Assembly: GCA_020636355.1 (NCBI GenBank)
Contig: JACJYB010000012.1
Span: forward strand, 62,001-126,000
Origin: Lewinellaceae bacterium
Lineage (GTDB): Bacteria > Bacteroidota > Bacteroidia > Chitinophagales > Saprospiraceae
DNA length: 64,000 nt
Direction of reading: 5' to 3'
Shown here: one piece after another, positions 55,091-63,083 of the stretch
Position numbering within the stretch: the stretch's first letter is position 1
Layout: each line of letters opens with the position of its first letter
Made by a program: the position numbers and the translations under genes
The notes under the pieces: model-generated
The model's database searches: none
What the model saw: the letters and a program-made list of their open reading frames with translations, nothing else
Told to the model about the DNA's origin: nothing

Positions 55091-55525
55091 TTACCGTTTG
55101 TTATTATCAACCGGCTCAGCTAGAAGTTCGCCGTAAACGATATTAAAGGACTTTATTGCAAAAAGCTGCTCTACCATTAATTCACTTACTCCCTCCGGTA
55201 CTGCACCCGTAGGCTCAAGCAGCCAAGTTGCAGCTTGTAGATTTCCACGACCTTGCATACATTCAACGAGTGTCCCAAGATAGGTAGGACGTTCAAATGC
55301 ATATTGAACATATCTTTCAAACCTGCCTTTTTCGATCTGTGTGTTTCTTAAGATTCTGCAATGGAGCGTGTCGAGTTGTTCAATTGATACTTTATCTATT
55401 AATCCAGATGAAAACAGATCATTATTCCATGATGTATAATGATCCAAGAACTGTGAGTCCTGGATAAGACATCTATCGCCACAAGATTGAAGCGCAATAC
55501 AAACAAAGATTAGGAACCTCCACAT
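55091..55525 (-). CDS. Hypothetical lipoprotein
   Basis: 144 residues. Signal MWRFLIFVCIALQSC with the lipid Cys at residue 15, then a compact mixed domain (FLDHYTSWNNDLFSSGLIDKVSIEQLDTLHCRIL; GTLVECMQGRGNLQAATWLLEP). No family recognised. Orphan gene in the accessory island. Confidence 0.6.
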   Translation of the reverse strand: MWRFLIFVCIALQSCGDRCLIQDSQFLDHYTSWNNDLFSSGLIDKVSIEQLDTLHCRILRNTQIEKGRFERYVQYAFERPTYLGTLVECMQGRGNLQAATWLLEPTGAVPEGVSELMVEQLFAIKSFNIVYGELLAEPVDNNKR

Positions 55526-55539
55526 AAGAAATCAATCTC

Positions 55540-55662
55540 TTGTTGGTCAGGAATTGTAAAGATCTTTTTCGAACACTCTCCACAACCGATAATTACATCA
55601 AACAAATACGGGTATCGATAAACGAAGTGACCGGGTTGATCCGGAAGGAATTGATCAATTAG
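55540..55662 (+). pseudogene. Truncated DUF6090 gene, C-terminal fragment
   Basis: An open stretch too short for most ORF callers encodes VRNCKDLFRTLSTTDNYIKQ and IRVSINEVTGLIRKELIN, ending at TAG 55660-55662. It matches the end of the intact DUF6090 protein at 50981-51742 (AECKDIFGALSTADNYLIQ, IRSSINELTKMIRQEL) almost residue for residue in pattern. The remaining about 210 residues are missing. The two copies flank the HigBA/IS/GNAT segment. Confidence 0.8.
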
Positions 55663-55725
55663 GCAAACAAATACACTTACACTCCAAAAACACCATGTCT
55701 ACACAGTTCAGACCGCTATGAATAC

Positions 55726-56475
55726 TCATTCTATTGCTATATAATCAAAACGAAATGGTTTTTCAGCTATTTTATAATCATCTAAAATTGTATCTTTTGC
55801 ATCTAGTTCAAATAACTTTCCTGTTATACGATGTTTACCAACGACCAATGGTTTAAATTCAAAATATAAGCTCTTCCCTTCAAATAAAGAAGTATCTGCC
55901 TTTAAATTGCTTGATAGAGACGAATCAAGGAACCCCAACACTTTCACACTATCATATTGTGAGTATGCTAGGTCAATATACAATTGGTACGTTTGACCAA
56001 CTTTGTAAATTCCATCAGAATTAGTTCTATAGTCAATTGGGAGAATCATGCTAACTAAATCTCCCTTAATATTATAACTTTTTTGGTAATACAAATAAGA
56101 TGTGTCATTAATTACTTTGTAAAATTCATAGGCTCTTAAACTTCCGTTTTCAAAATACTCTTTCCATATGTCTATTTTTTTGCCTTTTGAGAATTGACCA
56201 ATTTCTTTCACTTTATGTCCAGGATAATAGAGAATGCATTGACCATCGCGCAAATCATTCTTATATAATTCTATCAAGCTTGTATCTCGTCCACCATCCA
56301 GACAAACGATCTTCAACAAGGAGCCATTATGATAATAAGCATTACAACTGAAAACGATACCGTCCCGTGTGTATTTCATAGGCTTTACATCAATGCCGCC
56401 ACCACATGCTGAAGCAGCAATGATCAGCAGAATAAACAGTACATTATCCCAAGGTGATAGATCAAATTGGCTCAT
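55726..56475 (-). CDS. Hypothetical lipoprotein with MORN-like repeats
   Basis: 249 residues from ATG 56475 (MSQFDLSPWDNVLFILLIIAASAC, lipobox ASAC). The middle carries MORN-2/YwqK-like units: DLRDGQCILYYPGHKVKEIG, QFSKGKKIDIWKEYFENGSL, RAYEFYKVINDTSYLYYQKS. The C-terminal half is beta-rich. Such proteins are common surface lipoproteins in this phylum, sometimes next to polymorphic toxins; function unknown. Confidence 0.7.
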   Translation of the reverse strand: MSQFDLSPWDNVLFILLIIAASACGGGIDVKPMKYTRDGIVFSCNAYYHNGSLLKIVCLDGGRDTSLIELYKNDLRDGQCILYYPGHKVKEIGQFSKGKKIDIWKEYFENGSLRAYEFYKVINDTSYLYYQKSYNIKGDLVSMILPIDYRTNSDGIYKVGQTYQLYIDLAYSQYDSVKVLGFLDSSLSSNLKADTSLFEGKSLYFEFKPLVVGKHRITGKLFELDAKDTILDDYKIAEKPFRFDYIAIE

Positions 56476-56622
56476 CAACGTGCTGTTTTTCTTTACCTGA
56501 CATAAACACCGGATATATGCCATTATAATCTCTTAAAAAAAGTATAAACAATATCGAAATAAACGAGTTGAATTTTAACCAGAAAAGTCTTTTATTCGAT
56601 TCGTAATTTAAAGCCTCCATTC

Positions 56623-57156
56623 TCACTCCAGTTTAACAACGGCTTCCCACATATTCATAGCCACTACGTGAATAAATGAATTATATTTATTAGTAAAAAT
56701 AGAAATACGAAAAGGTAAATCATTGTGGAATGATCTAATTTCAAAATTGTAATTGAAGCCATTGGCAACTTTATCAATTATAGTATACTCAAAAGCGACT
56801 GATTTAAAAGTTTTGACACTGTACAGATTTATGATATTTGCCCGCTTTGTACGATTTAGGCTTTCGGCAATGCTATCAAGAATATATTGTTGGCCCTCTT
56901 TCCTTACAGGTCCAAACCTATAATTATATGCAAATATTATAAATATAGAATCTGAAACATATTTTTCAATCACGTAATCTTCATATTTATTATAGTCGTA
57001 TGAACTCGGGGCAACGCGACAAAATTCGTTGACACCTTCAAAACAAATTTCACTTTTAATTGGACCAAATATTTGACATGAATGCTTTCTGCAACCAGAA
57101 GTTGAAAACATAGACACAATCAAAATCCAGCAAAGATAAAAGGAGATTTTTTTCAT
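56623..57156 (-). CDS. Hypothetical lipoprotein
   Basis: 177 residues. Signal MKKISFYLCWILIVSMFSTSGC with a good lipobox (TSGC, Cys22), several further Cys near the mature N-terminus, and a mixed alpha/beta domain (YVSDSIFIIFAYNYRFGP; YTIIDKVANGFNYNFEIRSFHNDLPFRISIF). No family recognised. AT-rich. Confidence 0.65.
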   Translation of the reverse strand: MKKISFYLCWILIVSMFSTSGCRKHSCQIFGPIKSEICFEGVNEFCRVAPSSYDYNKYEDYVIEKYVSDSIFIIFAYNYRFGPVRKEGQQYILDSIAESLNRTKRANIINLYSVKTFKSVAFEYTIIDKVANGFNYNFEIRSFHNDLPFRISIFTNKYNSFIHVVAMNMWEAVVKLE

Positions 57157-57313
57157 GCGTACTTAATGCTTATACGTCAGCTCGAATTTTAGCGAGTCAA
57201 ATTCACAATTACAAATAATCGCTCTATTATAAATAATCAGCCAATTTACCCCATAATGAGCCGTATTTGGTATTCCTTTTCACATATAGAGTTTGTCATA
57301 AATTATCGAATAG

Positions 57314-57415
57314 TCAAATTGAAAACCTTACCCTATGGCCATAACCTTCGAGCCGGACTCTCTCTCTTTTTGATATAGCCACCAATTGTGTCTCAGTAAA
57401 TCTTGTTCCTTTCAT
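57314..57415 (-). pseudogene. IS3-type transposase orfA, N-terminal remnant
   Basis: ATG 57415 starts MKGTRFTETQLVAISKRERV, matching the first residues of IS3-family orfA (M(K)xxRFTETQIVxIL). Sequence similarity then ends and a stop follows at 57314-57316. Only about 17-20 residues are recognisable, so confidence is moderate. No IS ends were found. The rest of the 57157-57482 gap shows nothing else. Confidence 0.5.
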
Positions 57416-57482
57416 AATAAAATTGTATAAAGTTAAGATATATACATCGATTTAAACTGGTCGATATGCCGGGAAGGCTGCA

Positions 57483-57881
57483 TTATCTAAACATCAAAAT
57501 CAACTCTTTTATGCTCTCCGTATCATTGATCATTTTTTCTAATCCTCTTCCATCATCCATGGGGCTCCAGTACGCCTTATGCTTAATCACATGTTTCTTC
57601 ACTCGATCTTTCAAATATTCCAGAGTGATTTGTAAAGGTTCCCCTTTCAATTCAGGCACAAAATCTACCATGATGCTAAAACACTTGATGCTCTGCATTA
57701 CATTAATCTTTTTACTTGAATGCAATCTTTTTACATCGTAAAGGAATCCATCACTGTCAACAATTTGAATATCGGAATTCCATTTACCCCTTATTAGTAA
57801 TAAAGATTTACTGATTACCAGAGCATCCATACTGGCCATTCCACCATCATTTATGGCGAATATCATTATTGGTGATTTCAT
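57483..57881 (-). CDS. Hypothetical small protein, immunity-like in context
   Basis: 132 residues, no signal peptide: MKSPIMIFAINDGGMASMDALVISKSLLLIRGKWNS... beta strands followed by LQITLEYLKDRVKKHVIKHKAYW. Not recognised. Its start overlaps the stop of the small upstream ORF (57881-58084) by 1 nt. The pattern of a toxin-tail ORF directly followed by a small soluble protein is typical of displaced polymorphic toxin/immunity pairs, but no toxin domain could be identified. Confidence 0.5.
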   Translation of the reverse strand: MKSPIMIFAINDGGMASMDALVISKSLLLIRGKWNSDIQIVDSDGFLYDVKRLHSSKKINVMQSIKCFSIMVDFVPELKGEPLQITLEYLKDRVKKHVIKHKAYWSPMDDGRGLEKMINDTESIKELILMFR

Positions 57882-58084
57882 TATTTCATATTATTGATAT
57901 GCCCATAAATTGATAAACTTAAAGATTTAGTCCAGGTAAGGGTAGCTGTAACTGGATAATTGAATCTCCATCCTGGTATGCTCAGCTTACCTAAATATCT
58001 TGCTCCATGAGCCCAACGAATATGTGAAGCTTGTGAGGAAAATCTGGTCAGATTCCATGTCTGATTTAAAACAAAAATTATCAA
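57881..58084 (-). CDS. Small ORF, possible truncated toxin C-terminus
   Basis: 67 residues from TTG 58084 (NQTWNLTRFSSQASHIRWAH ... KLSIPGWRFNYPVTATLTWT). No signal, no family recognised; may be a fragment of a longer protein. Kept because its stop couples to the next start and the composition is protein-like. Confidence 0.3.
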   Translation of the reverse strand: MIIFVLNQTWNLTRFSSQASHIRWAHGARYLGKLSIPGWRFNYPVTATLTWTKSLSLSIYGHINNMK

Positions 58085-58091
58085 CTACTTA

Positions 58092-58496
58092 CTACACCTT
58101 GGATTGCCTTAGTATTTGATACAAGCAATAAATAGGCACAATAAAAAACAATAAACTCATCCAGTACAACAGATTAGTTCTTTGAGAAGGGAGAACTGCT
58201 TTATTATAAGTACTACTATATAACACTTCTACACTATCGCCAATCCGATAACGACCATTAATACAATCATTCATCCCAATATTTATGGAGTATATATTTT
58301 CCTTGAGCTTTACTTCCATTGTATTACTACTTCTGCCACAATCAGGGGTTTCTGAAACGACGGCTTTAGCAGAGGTTCCATTTTCCCTAATCTTTTTACT
58401 TTGATAAGAAGATCGAAGAAATACAATCCCAAAAAAAGTAAAAATAAGGAATGAAATAATATAAAATACACGATTGCCACCATTCATTTTATTCAC
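58092..58496 (-). CDS. DUF3592-like two-helix membrane protein
   Basis: 134 residues; ATG 58496 (or 58487). N-terminal membrane helix VFYIISFLIFTFFGIVFL, a short extramembrane beta domain (AKAVVSETPDCGRSSNTMEVK ... YRIGDSVEVLYSSTYNKAV), and a C-terminal helix LLYWMSLLFFIVPIYCLYQIL. The layout is that of DUF3592 proteins. Function unknown. Confidence 0.65.
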   Translation of the reverse strand: MNKMNGGNRVFYIISFLIFTFFGIVFLRSSYQSKKIRENGTSAKAVVSETPDCGRSSNTMEVKLKENIYSINIGMNDCINGRYRIGDSVEVLYSSTYNKAVLPSQRTNLLYWMSLLFFIVPIYCLYQILRQSKV

Positions 58497-58652
58497 ATAA
58501 CTTATTTTGGCATCGCCACATTTTACACACGTTACATGCCATTTGAATTTTGTTCGATTTATAGCATTATGAGTTAATCGACAGTTTGCACAGCTGCTTA
58601 TAAGAAAGAGTTGAAAAGGTGCATCCTAGCTTACAAGCAGTATTCAGGAATT

Positions 58653-58675
58653 AAAAAACCCCGGATTCTCCGGGG
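58653..58675 (-). terminator. Terminator of the tRNA-Arg gene
   Basis: On the minus strand CCCCGGA-GAA-TCCGGGG followed by TTTTTT, 16 nt after the tRNA 3' end. Perfect 7-bp GC-rich stem. Confidence 0.88.
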
Positions 58676-58690
58676 CTCTAGGTGTTTTAG

Positions 58691-58762
58691 TAGCCTCGCT
58701 AGGGATCGAACCTAGACCGCAGGTTCCGGAAACCTGTATACTATCCATTATACTACGAGGCC
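58691..58762 (-). tRNA. tRNA-Arg (anticodon CCG)
   Basis: 72 nt. Acceptor GGCCTCG pairs with CGAGGCT (G1-U72 wobble), discriminator A73. T8-A9; D arm GTAT/GTAT with two wobble pairs. Anticodon arm CAGGT-TTCCGGA-ACCTG gives anticodon CCG. T arm CTAGG-TTCGATC-CCTAG. CCA is not encoded. It borders the accessory island on its right side, a usual site for integration, although no duplicated tRNA end was seen. Confidence 0.93.
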
Positions 58763-58877
58763 CAATGGGGATGCAAAGATAAACAATAGATGTGAGATGT
58801 GGGATGGAAGTTGTGAGAATCACCTGCACATTTAATCATCAATCCCTAACTTGTGCGCCCATTGAAAGCATCAAGTC

Positions 58878-61007
58878 ATGCGTCCATCGATAACTTCGTA
58901 CATCAACGCCCAAACCCAGCTGTCCACCCACCGCATCGATAAAGTCCTTGAGCTCCTTACCGGTGGAGCCACCATCCCCTTTATCGCCCGCTACCGGAAA
59001 GAGATGACCGGCAGCCTCGATGAAACTGAAATCGGTCGCGTTGCCGAGTTGAAAAAGCATTACGAGGAAATCATCCACCGGCAAGACTTCATCCTGGACA
59101 CCATCCGCAACCAGGATAAACTCACGCCGGAACTGGAACGCACCATCCTGCAGACAATGGACCCGGCCATCCTGGAAGACCTCTACCTGCCCTTTAAAGT
59201 GAAACGGAAAACCCGCGCCACCAAAGCCAAAGAACTCGGACTGGAGCCGCTGGCGGATGCACTGTGGAAACAGACCTATGAATACGTAGATCGTCTGGTC
59301 AAACCTTACATCAAGGACGAGGTACCGGATGCCGAGGTAGCCTTGCAAGGGGCCCGGGACATCCTGGCAGAGCGCATTTCCGAAGACGCCACCCTCCGGG
59401 GATGGCTGCGGGATACCTTTCAGCGACATGCCCATATCCACAGTAAACTGGTTAAAAGCAAAGAAGAGGACGCCCAGAAATACCGGGACTATTTTGAATT
59501 TTCCGAAAAGCTCGCATCCATCCCTTCGCACCGGTTACTGGCCATCCTGCGCGGTGAGCAGGAAGGCTTCCTGCGCATCCACGTCGAACCTGACGCGGAA
59601 AGGACCCAGGATCAGCTGAACCGCAGCGTATGCAAAAACCGCAGCGAAAGCGCCGCCCAGGTCGGGAAAGCCGCGGAAGATGCCTACAAGCGTCTGCTCC
59701 AGCCCAGCCTGGAAAATGAACTTAAAAATGTAGCTAAAGATAAAGCCGATACGGAAGCCATCCAGATCTTCGCTCAGAACCTGCGTGCTTTGCTGCTTGC
59801 CGCACCTTTAGGAGAACGACGCGTCCTGGCCATCGACCCGGGGTTCCGGACGGGTTGCAAAGTGGCCTTGCTGGACCGCGATGGTACATTCCTTCACCAT
59901 GGCACCATCTACCCGCATCCGCCCCAGTCGAATTCCGGAGAAGCATTTCAGGCCCTAAGGCACTGGATCGACCGCTATTCCATGGAAGCTATCGCGATCG
60001 GGAACGGGACAGCCGGCCGGGAGACGCTGGAATGGCTGCATCAAAGCCTCGACTCATCGTGGAGAGAACGTATTTACCTGGTATCAGAGAGCGGTGCTTC
60101 CATTTATTCCGCCTCCGAAGTGGCCCGCGAAGAATTCCCGGACCTTGACCTGACCGTCCGGGGTGCCATCAGCATTGGGCGGCGACTCAAAGATCCACTG
60201 GCCGAATTGATCAAAATAGACCCAAAATCAATCGGTGTAGGCCAATACCAGCACGATGTGAATCAGAAAGCGCTCAAAGACAAGCTGGATCGTGAAGTAG
60301 AATTCTGCGTCAACCAGGTCGGCATCAACCTCAATACGGCCAGCCGGCAATTATTGACTTACGTTTCCGGATTAGGACCGGTCATTGCCGAGAATATCGT
60401 GCAATACCGGATGGAACACGGCGCTTTTCGGGACAAGGCAACTTTACTGAAAGTCGCGAAACTGGGCCCCAAAGCTTACGAGCAATGCGCCGGTTTTCTT
60501 CGTATCCGGGATGCCGCCAACCCCCTTGACAATACGGGGGTCCATCCGGAACGCTATGAACTGGTGCGCAAGATGGCTTCCGACCAGCATACCGATCTGC
60601 ATGGCTTATTGCACGATGGTGGCAAATTGAAATCCATTGAGCTGGCGCATTACACTTCAGCAGAAGTCGGACTGCCAACCCTGAAAGATATTGTCCGCGA
60701 GCTGGAAAAGCCAGGCCTTGACCCCAGGGGAGAAGCTGCTCCACCCGAATTCGCCGCCCATATCCGGAGCATCGATGACCTCCAGCCGGGCATGGTCCTG
60801 CCGGGAGTCGTCAATAACATTACTCAGTTCGGAGCTTTCATCGACCTGGGCATCAAAGAAAGCGGATTGGTTCACCTGAGCCAAATGGCAGACCGCTACA
60901 TCAAGCATCCCGAGGAGGTAGTGTCTCTGCAGCAGCAGGTCACCGTTAAAATCCTGGACATCGACCATGCCCGGAAACGCATCAGCCTAACGATGAAAGG
61001 CCTATAA
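58878..61007 (+). CDS. tex: Tex family RNA-binding protein
   Basis: 709 residues, slightly shorter than E. coli Tex (about 770). Tex-N region (LSTHRIDKVLELLTGGATIPFIARYRKEMTGSLDE ... DLYLPFKVKRKTRATKAKELGLEPLAD), YqgF-like RNase H fold (ERRVLAIDPGFRTGCKVALLD ... AIAIGNGTAGRET), HhH segment (NLNTASRQLLTYVSGLGPVIAENIVQYR), C-terminal S1 domain (MVLPGVVNNITQFGAFIDLGIKESGLVHLSQMADRYIKHPEEV). Cytoplasmic nucleic-acid binding protein affecting transcription. Confidence 0.95.
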   Translation: MRPSITSYINAQTQLSTHRIDKVLELLTGGATIPFIARYRKEMTGSLDETEIGRVAELKKHYEEIIHRQDFILDTIRNQDKLTPELERTILQTMDPAILEDLYLPFKVKRKTRATKAKELGLEPLADALWKQTYEYVDRLVKPYIKDEVPDAEVALQGARDILAERISEDATLRGWLRDTFQRHAHIHSKLVKSKEEDAQKYRDYFEFSEKLASIPSHRLLAILRGEQEGFLRIHVEPDAERTQDQLNRSVCKNRSESAAQVGKAAEDAYKRLLQPSLENELKNVAKDKADTEAIQIFAQNLRALLLAAPLGERRVLAIDPGFRTGCKVALLDRDGTFLHHGTIYPHPPQSNSGEAFQALRHWIDRYSMEAIAIGNGTAGRETLEWLHQSLDSSWRERIYLVSESGASIYSASEVAREEFPDLDLTVRGAISIGRRLKDPLAELIKIDPKSIGVGQYQHDVNQKALKDKLDREVEFCVNQVGINLNTASRQLLTYVSGLGPVIAENIVQYRMEHGAFRDKATLLKVAKLGPKAYEQCAGFLRIRDAANPLDNTGVHPERYELVRKMASDQHTDLHGLLHDGGKLKSIELAHYTSAEVGLPTLKDIVRELEKPGLDPRGEAAPPEFAAHIRSIDDLQPGMVLPGVVNNITQFGAFIDLGIKESGLVHLSQMADRYIKHPEEVVSLQQQVTVKILDIDHARKRISLTMKGL

Positions 61008-61010
61008 TTG

Positions 61011-61043
61011 GTCATTGCGAGCGAGGGACGAGCGATGCAATCC
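61011..61043. repeat. Half copy of the GTCATT(T/G)CGAGCG intergenic repeat
   Basis: GTCATTGCGAGCGAGGGACG and the following GCAATCC resemble the left arm of the element at 34971. No right arm is present before the next gene. Confidence 0.45.
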
Positions 61044-61216
61044 GTAAAATACCATCTGAGAAAACTGGTCGGTTATAACGTCAACACGCAAACACGAAAG
61101 CACCAAAACACGTCTAATCAGGCATAATTTTTGCTTTAAAAGTCTGTTAAACGCCGTCCGATATGATGACCTTGCTGGTTTTTGCGCTATTTTACCGCAA
61201 AATAAAAGGAGTTACT

Positions 61217-61735
61217 ATGAAAAGAACATTGGTATTATTGTTTCTCGGAGTCATGGCATTTGCCCTCCATGCCCAATCACCCTGTGCCCAGCAGAAAGCC
61301 TGTTGCCAGGCTAAAGCAGTGCAAACTTCCTTAACGGACACAGATCTTAAGGCAGCGGTGAAACTAGCTTCTCTGGATGAGACCATCGAGGTACGGAAAG
61401 ATGAAGCCAATGGACAAACCCAATTCGTTCGCAAGCAGGTTTGCCCGATGTCCGGAGCGGTATCCTATGTGGATCTGCAGTTTGATCCGGAAAAACAACA
61501 ATTCATCAATGTGGCTCCCGTCGCAATGGAAGCTTCCACCTCTGAAACTGCCCAAGCAACAAAATCTTGCGATAAACCGTGCGACAAACCATGTGCTGAC
61601 AAACCATGTCCGCTCGGTTGTTGTGCCGGCAAGACGGAAGCTTCGGCTGCACCGCAAACCATGAAAGCATCACAATCCATCGAGATAAAACCTGGAATGA
61701 AAACGTCCAGCAGCAAAAAAACAAAGGTGCAATAA
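61217..61735 (+). CDS. Secreted Cys-rich protein of unknown function
   Basis: 172 residues from ATG 61217, preceded by AAAAGGAG at a good distance (one of few clear ribosome sites here). Signal MKRTLVLLFLGVMAFALHAQ. Mature part: SPCAQQKACCQAK, then a middle segment, then a Cys/Pro/Lys cluster SCDKPCDKPCADKPCPLGCC with repeated C-D-K-P-C units. It could bind metal (Cu, Zn) or form disulfides; both are inference. A strong terminator follows. Confidence 0.75.
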   Translation: MKRTLVLLFLGVMAFALHAQSPCAQQKACCQAKAVQTSLTDTDLKAAVKLASLDETIEVRKDEANGQTQFVRKQVCPMSGAVSYVDLQFDPEKQQFINVAPVAMEASTSETAQATKSCDKPCDKPCADKPCPLGCCAGKTEASAAPQTMKASQSIEIKPGMKTSSSKKTKVQ

Positions 61736-61752
61736 CGATGATGCACCTCCTT

Positions 61753-61790
61753 AAAAAAGCGGTATATGCAACACATGTACCGCTTTTTTT
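61753..61790. terminator. Bidirectional rho-independent terminator
   Basis: AAAAAAGCGGTA at 61753-61764 and TACCGCTTTTTTT at 61778-61790, loop about 13 nt, with an A run before and a T run after, so it can act on both strands. It follows the Cys-rich gene. Confidence 0.88.
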
Positions 61791-61894
61791 ATGTTACGTA
61801 ACATCCTGGGGTACTGCTTGCCGGAACCGTTTGAATGCATTAAATTGTTGGAATTTCGGTACCTTTACCGAGCCAATATGTAAATCATTCGAAT

Positions 61895-62950
61895 ATGTTT
61901 TACCACAAAACCATCCTGGATGCTATCGGTGATACCCCTCTTATCCAACTGAGAAGTATACCTGCGAATGTACCTGGCCTGGTACTTGGAAAAGTGGAGG
62001 GGATGAACCCGGGCCATTCCGCAAAAGACCGGATAGCGAAGTTTATCATTGAAAAAGCTGAAAACGAAGGATTGCTGAAGCCTGGAGGAACCATTGTTGA
62101 AGCCACCTCCGGAAATACCGGATTCAGCATGGCTATGGTTGCTGCCGTGAAAGGCTATAACTGCATTCTTTGCGTCCCCAATAAAATCTCCAAGGAAAAA
62201 ATCCAATTGATGGAGGCCATGGGGGCAAAGGTTAAAGTAACGCTGAGCTTGCCGTATGACGATCCTGAATCGCATTATTCCCAAGCCGCTGCTATTGCCG
62301 CTGCCACGCCTAACTCCATCTACATCAATCAATATTTCAACGCCAACAACACCGAAGCACACTACCACACGACGGGTAAAGAAGTCTGGAATCAGACCGA
62401 AGGAAAAGTGACCCACCTGCTTGCCAGTATGGGTACCGGCGGCACCATCACCGGAACCGCCAAATACCTGAAAGAAAAAAATCCTCAGGTTAAGGTCATC
62501 GGCGTCGATGCTTATGGCTCTATCCTCCAGCAATATCATGAAACCGGCACGTACAGTCAGGAAGATATCCATCCGTACCTGCTGGAAGCTGTTGGGAAAA
62601 ATTTTATCCCTTCGGCGACCGATTTTAAGCTGATCGATGAAATCGTTAAGGTTACCGACCGGGAAAGTGCTTTACTTGCCCGTCGATTAGCTAAAAAAGA
62701 AGGTATCCTGGCCGGTTATTCTTCCGGAGCAGCTCTTGCCGCTCTGAAAAAGATTAAGAGCACCATCAAAGAGGATGATGTGGTCGTCGTCCTTTTGGCA
62801 GATCATGGAAGCCGGTACATGAGCAAAATCTACAACAATGCCTGGATGCAACATGTCGGTTTCTTCCATACCTCATTCCGCAATCTAAACCGCTCAAGGG
62901 TCATATATCTGAAGGAACAATGGCGTAAAGTGATTGACTTTTACTCCTGA
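61895..62950 (+). CDS. cysM: PLP-dependent cysteine synthase family protein
   Basis: 351 residues. PLP Lys44 in GMNPGHSAKDRIAKFIIE, ATSGNTGFSMAM (substrate loop), phosphate-binding GTGGTITGTAKYL, and SSGAALAAL near the end. It uses O-acetylserine or a related substrate with sulfide to make cysteine. The symbol is by family; cysK, cysM and cystathionine beta-synthase types cannot be separated by eye. The C-terminal tail of about 60 residues (SRYMSKIYNNAWMQHVGFF ...) is like CBS-type relatives in this phylum. TACCTTTA about 27 nt upstream is a -7 candidate. Confidence 0.88.
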   Translation: MFYHKTILDAIGDTPLIQLRSIPANVPGLVLGKVEGMNPGHSAKDRIAKFIIEKAENEGLLKPGGTIVEATSGNTGFSMAMVAAVKGYNCILCVPNKISKEKIQLMEAMGAKVKVTLSLPYDDPESHYSQAAAIAAATPNSIYINQYFNANNTEAHYHTTGKEVWNQTEGKVTHLLASMGTGGTITGTAKYLKEKNPQVKVIGVDAYGSILQQYHETGTYSQEDIHPYLLEAVGKNFIPSATDFKLIDEIVKVTDRESALLARRLAKKEGILAGYSSGAALAALKKIKSTIKEDDVVVVLLADHGSRYMSKIYNNAWMQHVGFFHTSFRNLNRSRVIYLKEQWRKVIDFYS

Positions 62951-63083
62951 TCCAGGCTCAAGTTACCGGATAGCCCCAGGCCAATGTGAAAATATATCTA
63001 CGCGATAACGGAAATCGTAAATAGGTTCCGATATTTGTATTTGCAAAAACATCATTCGTCTTAGACGATAAATAATTCTTCTT

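Noticed and set aside
58691..58762. Integration (att) duplication of the tRNA-Arg end
   Set aside because: No second copy of the tRNA 3' end was found within the island, and no integrase gene is present.
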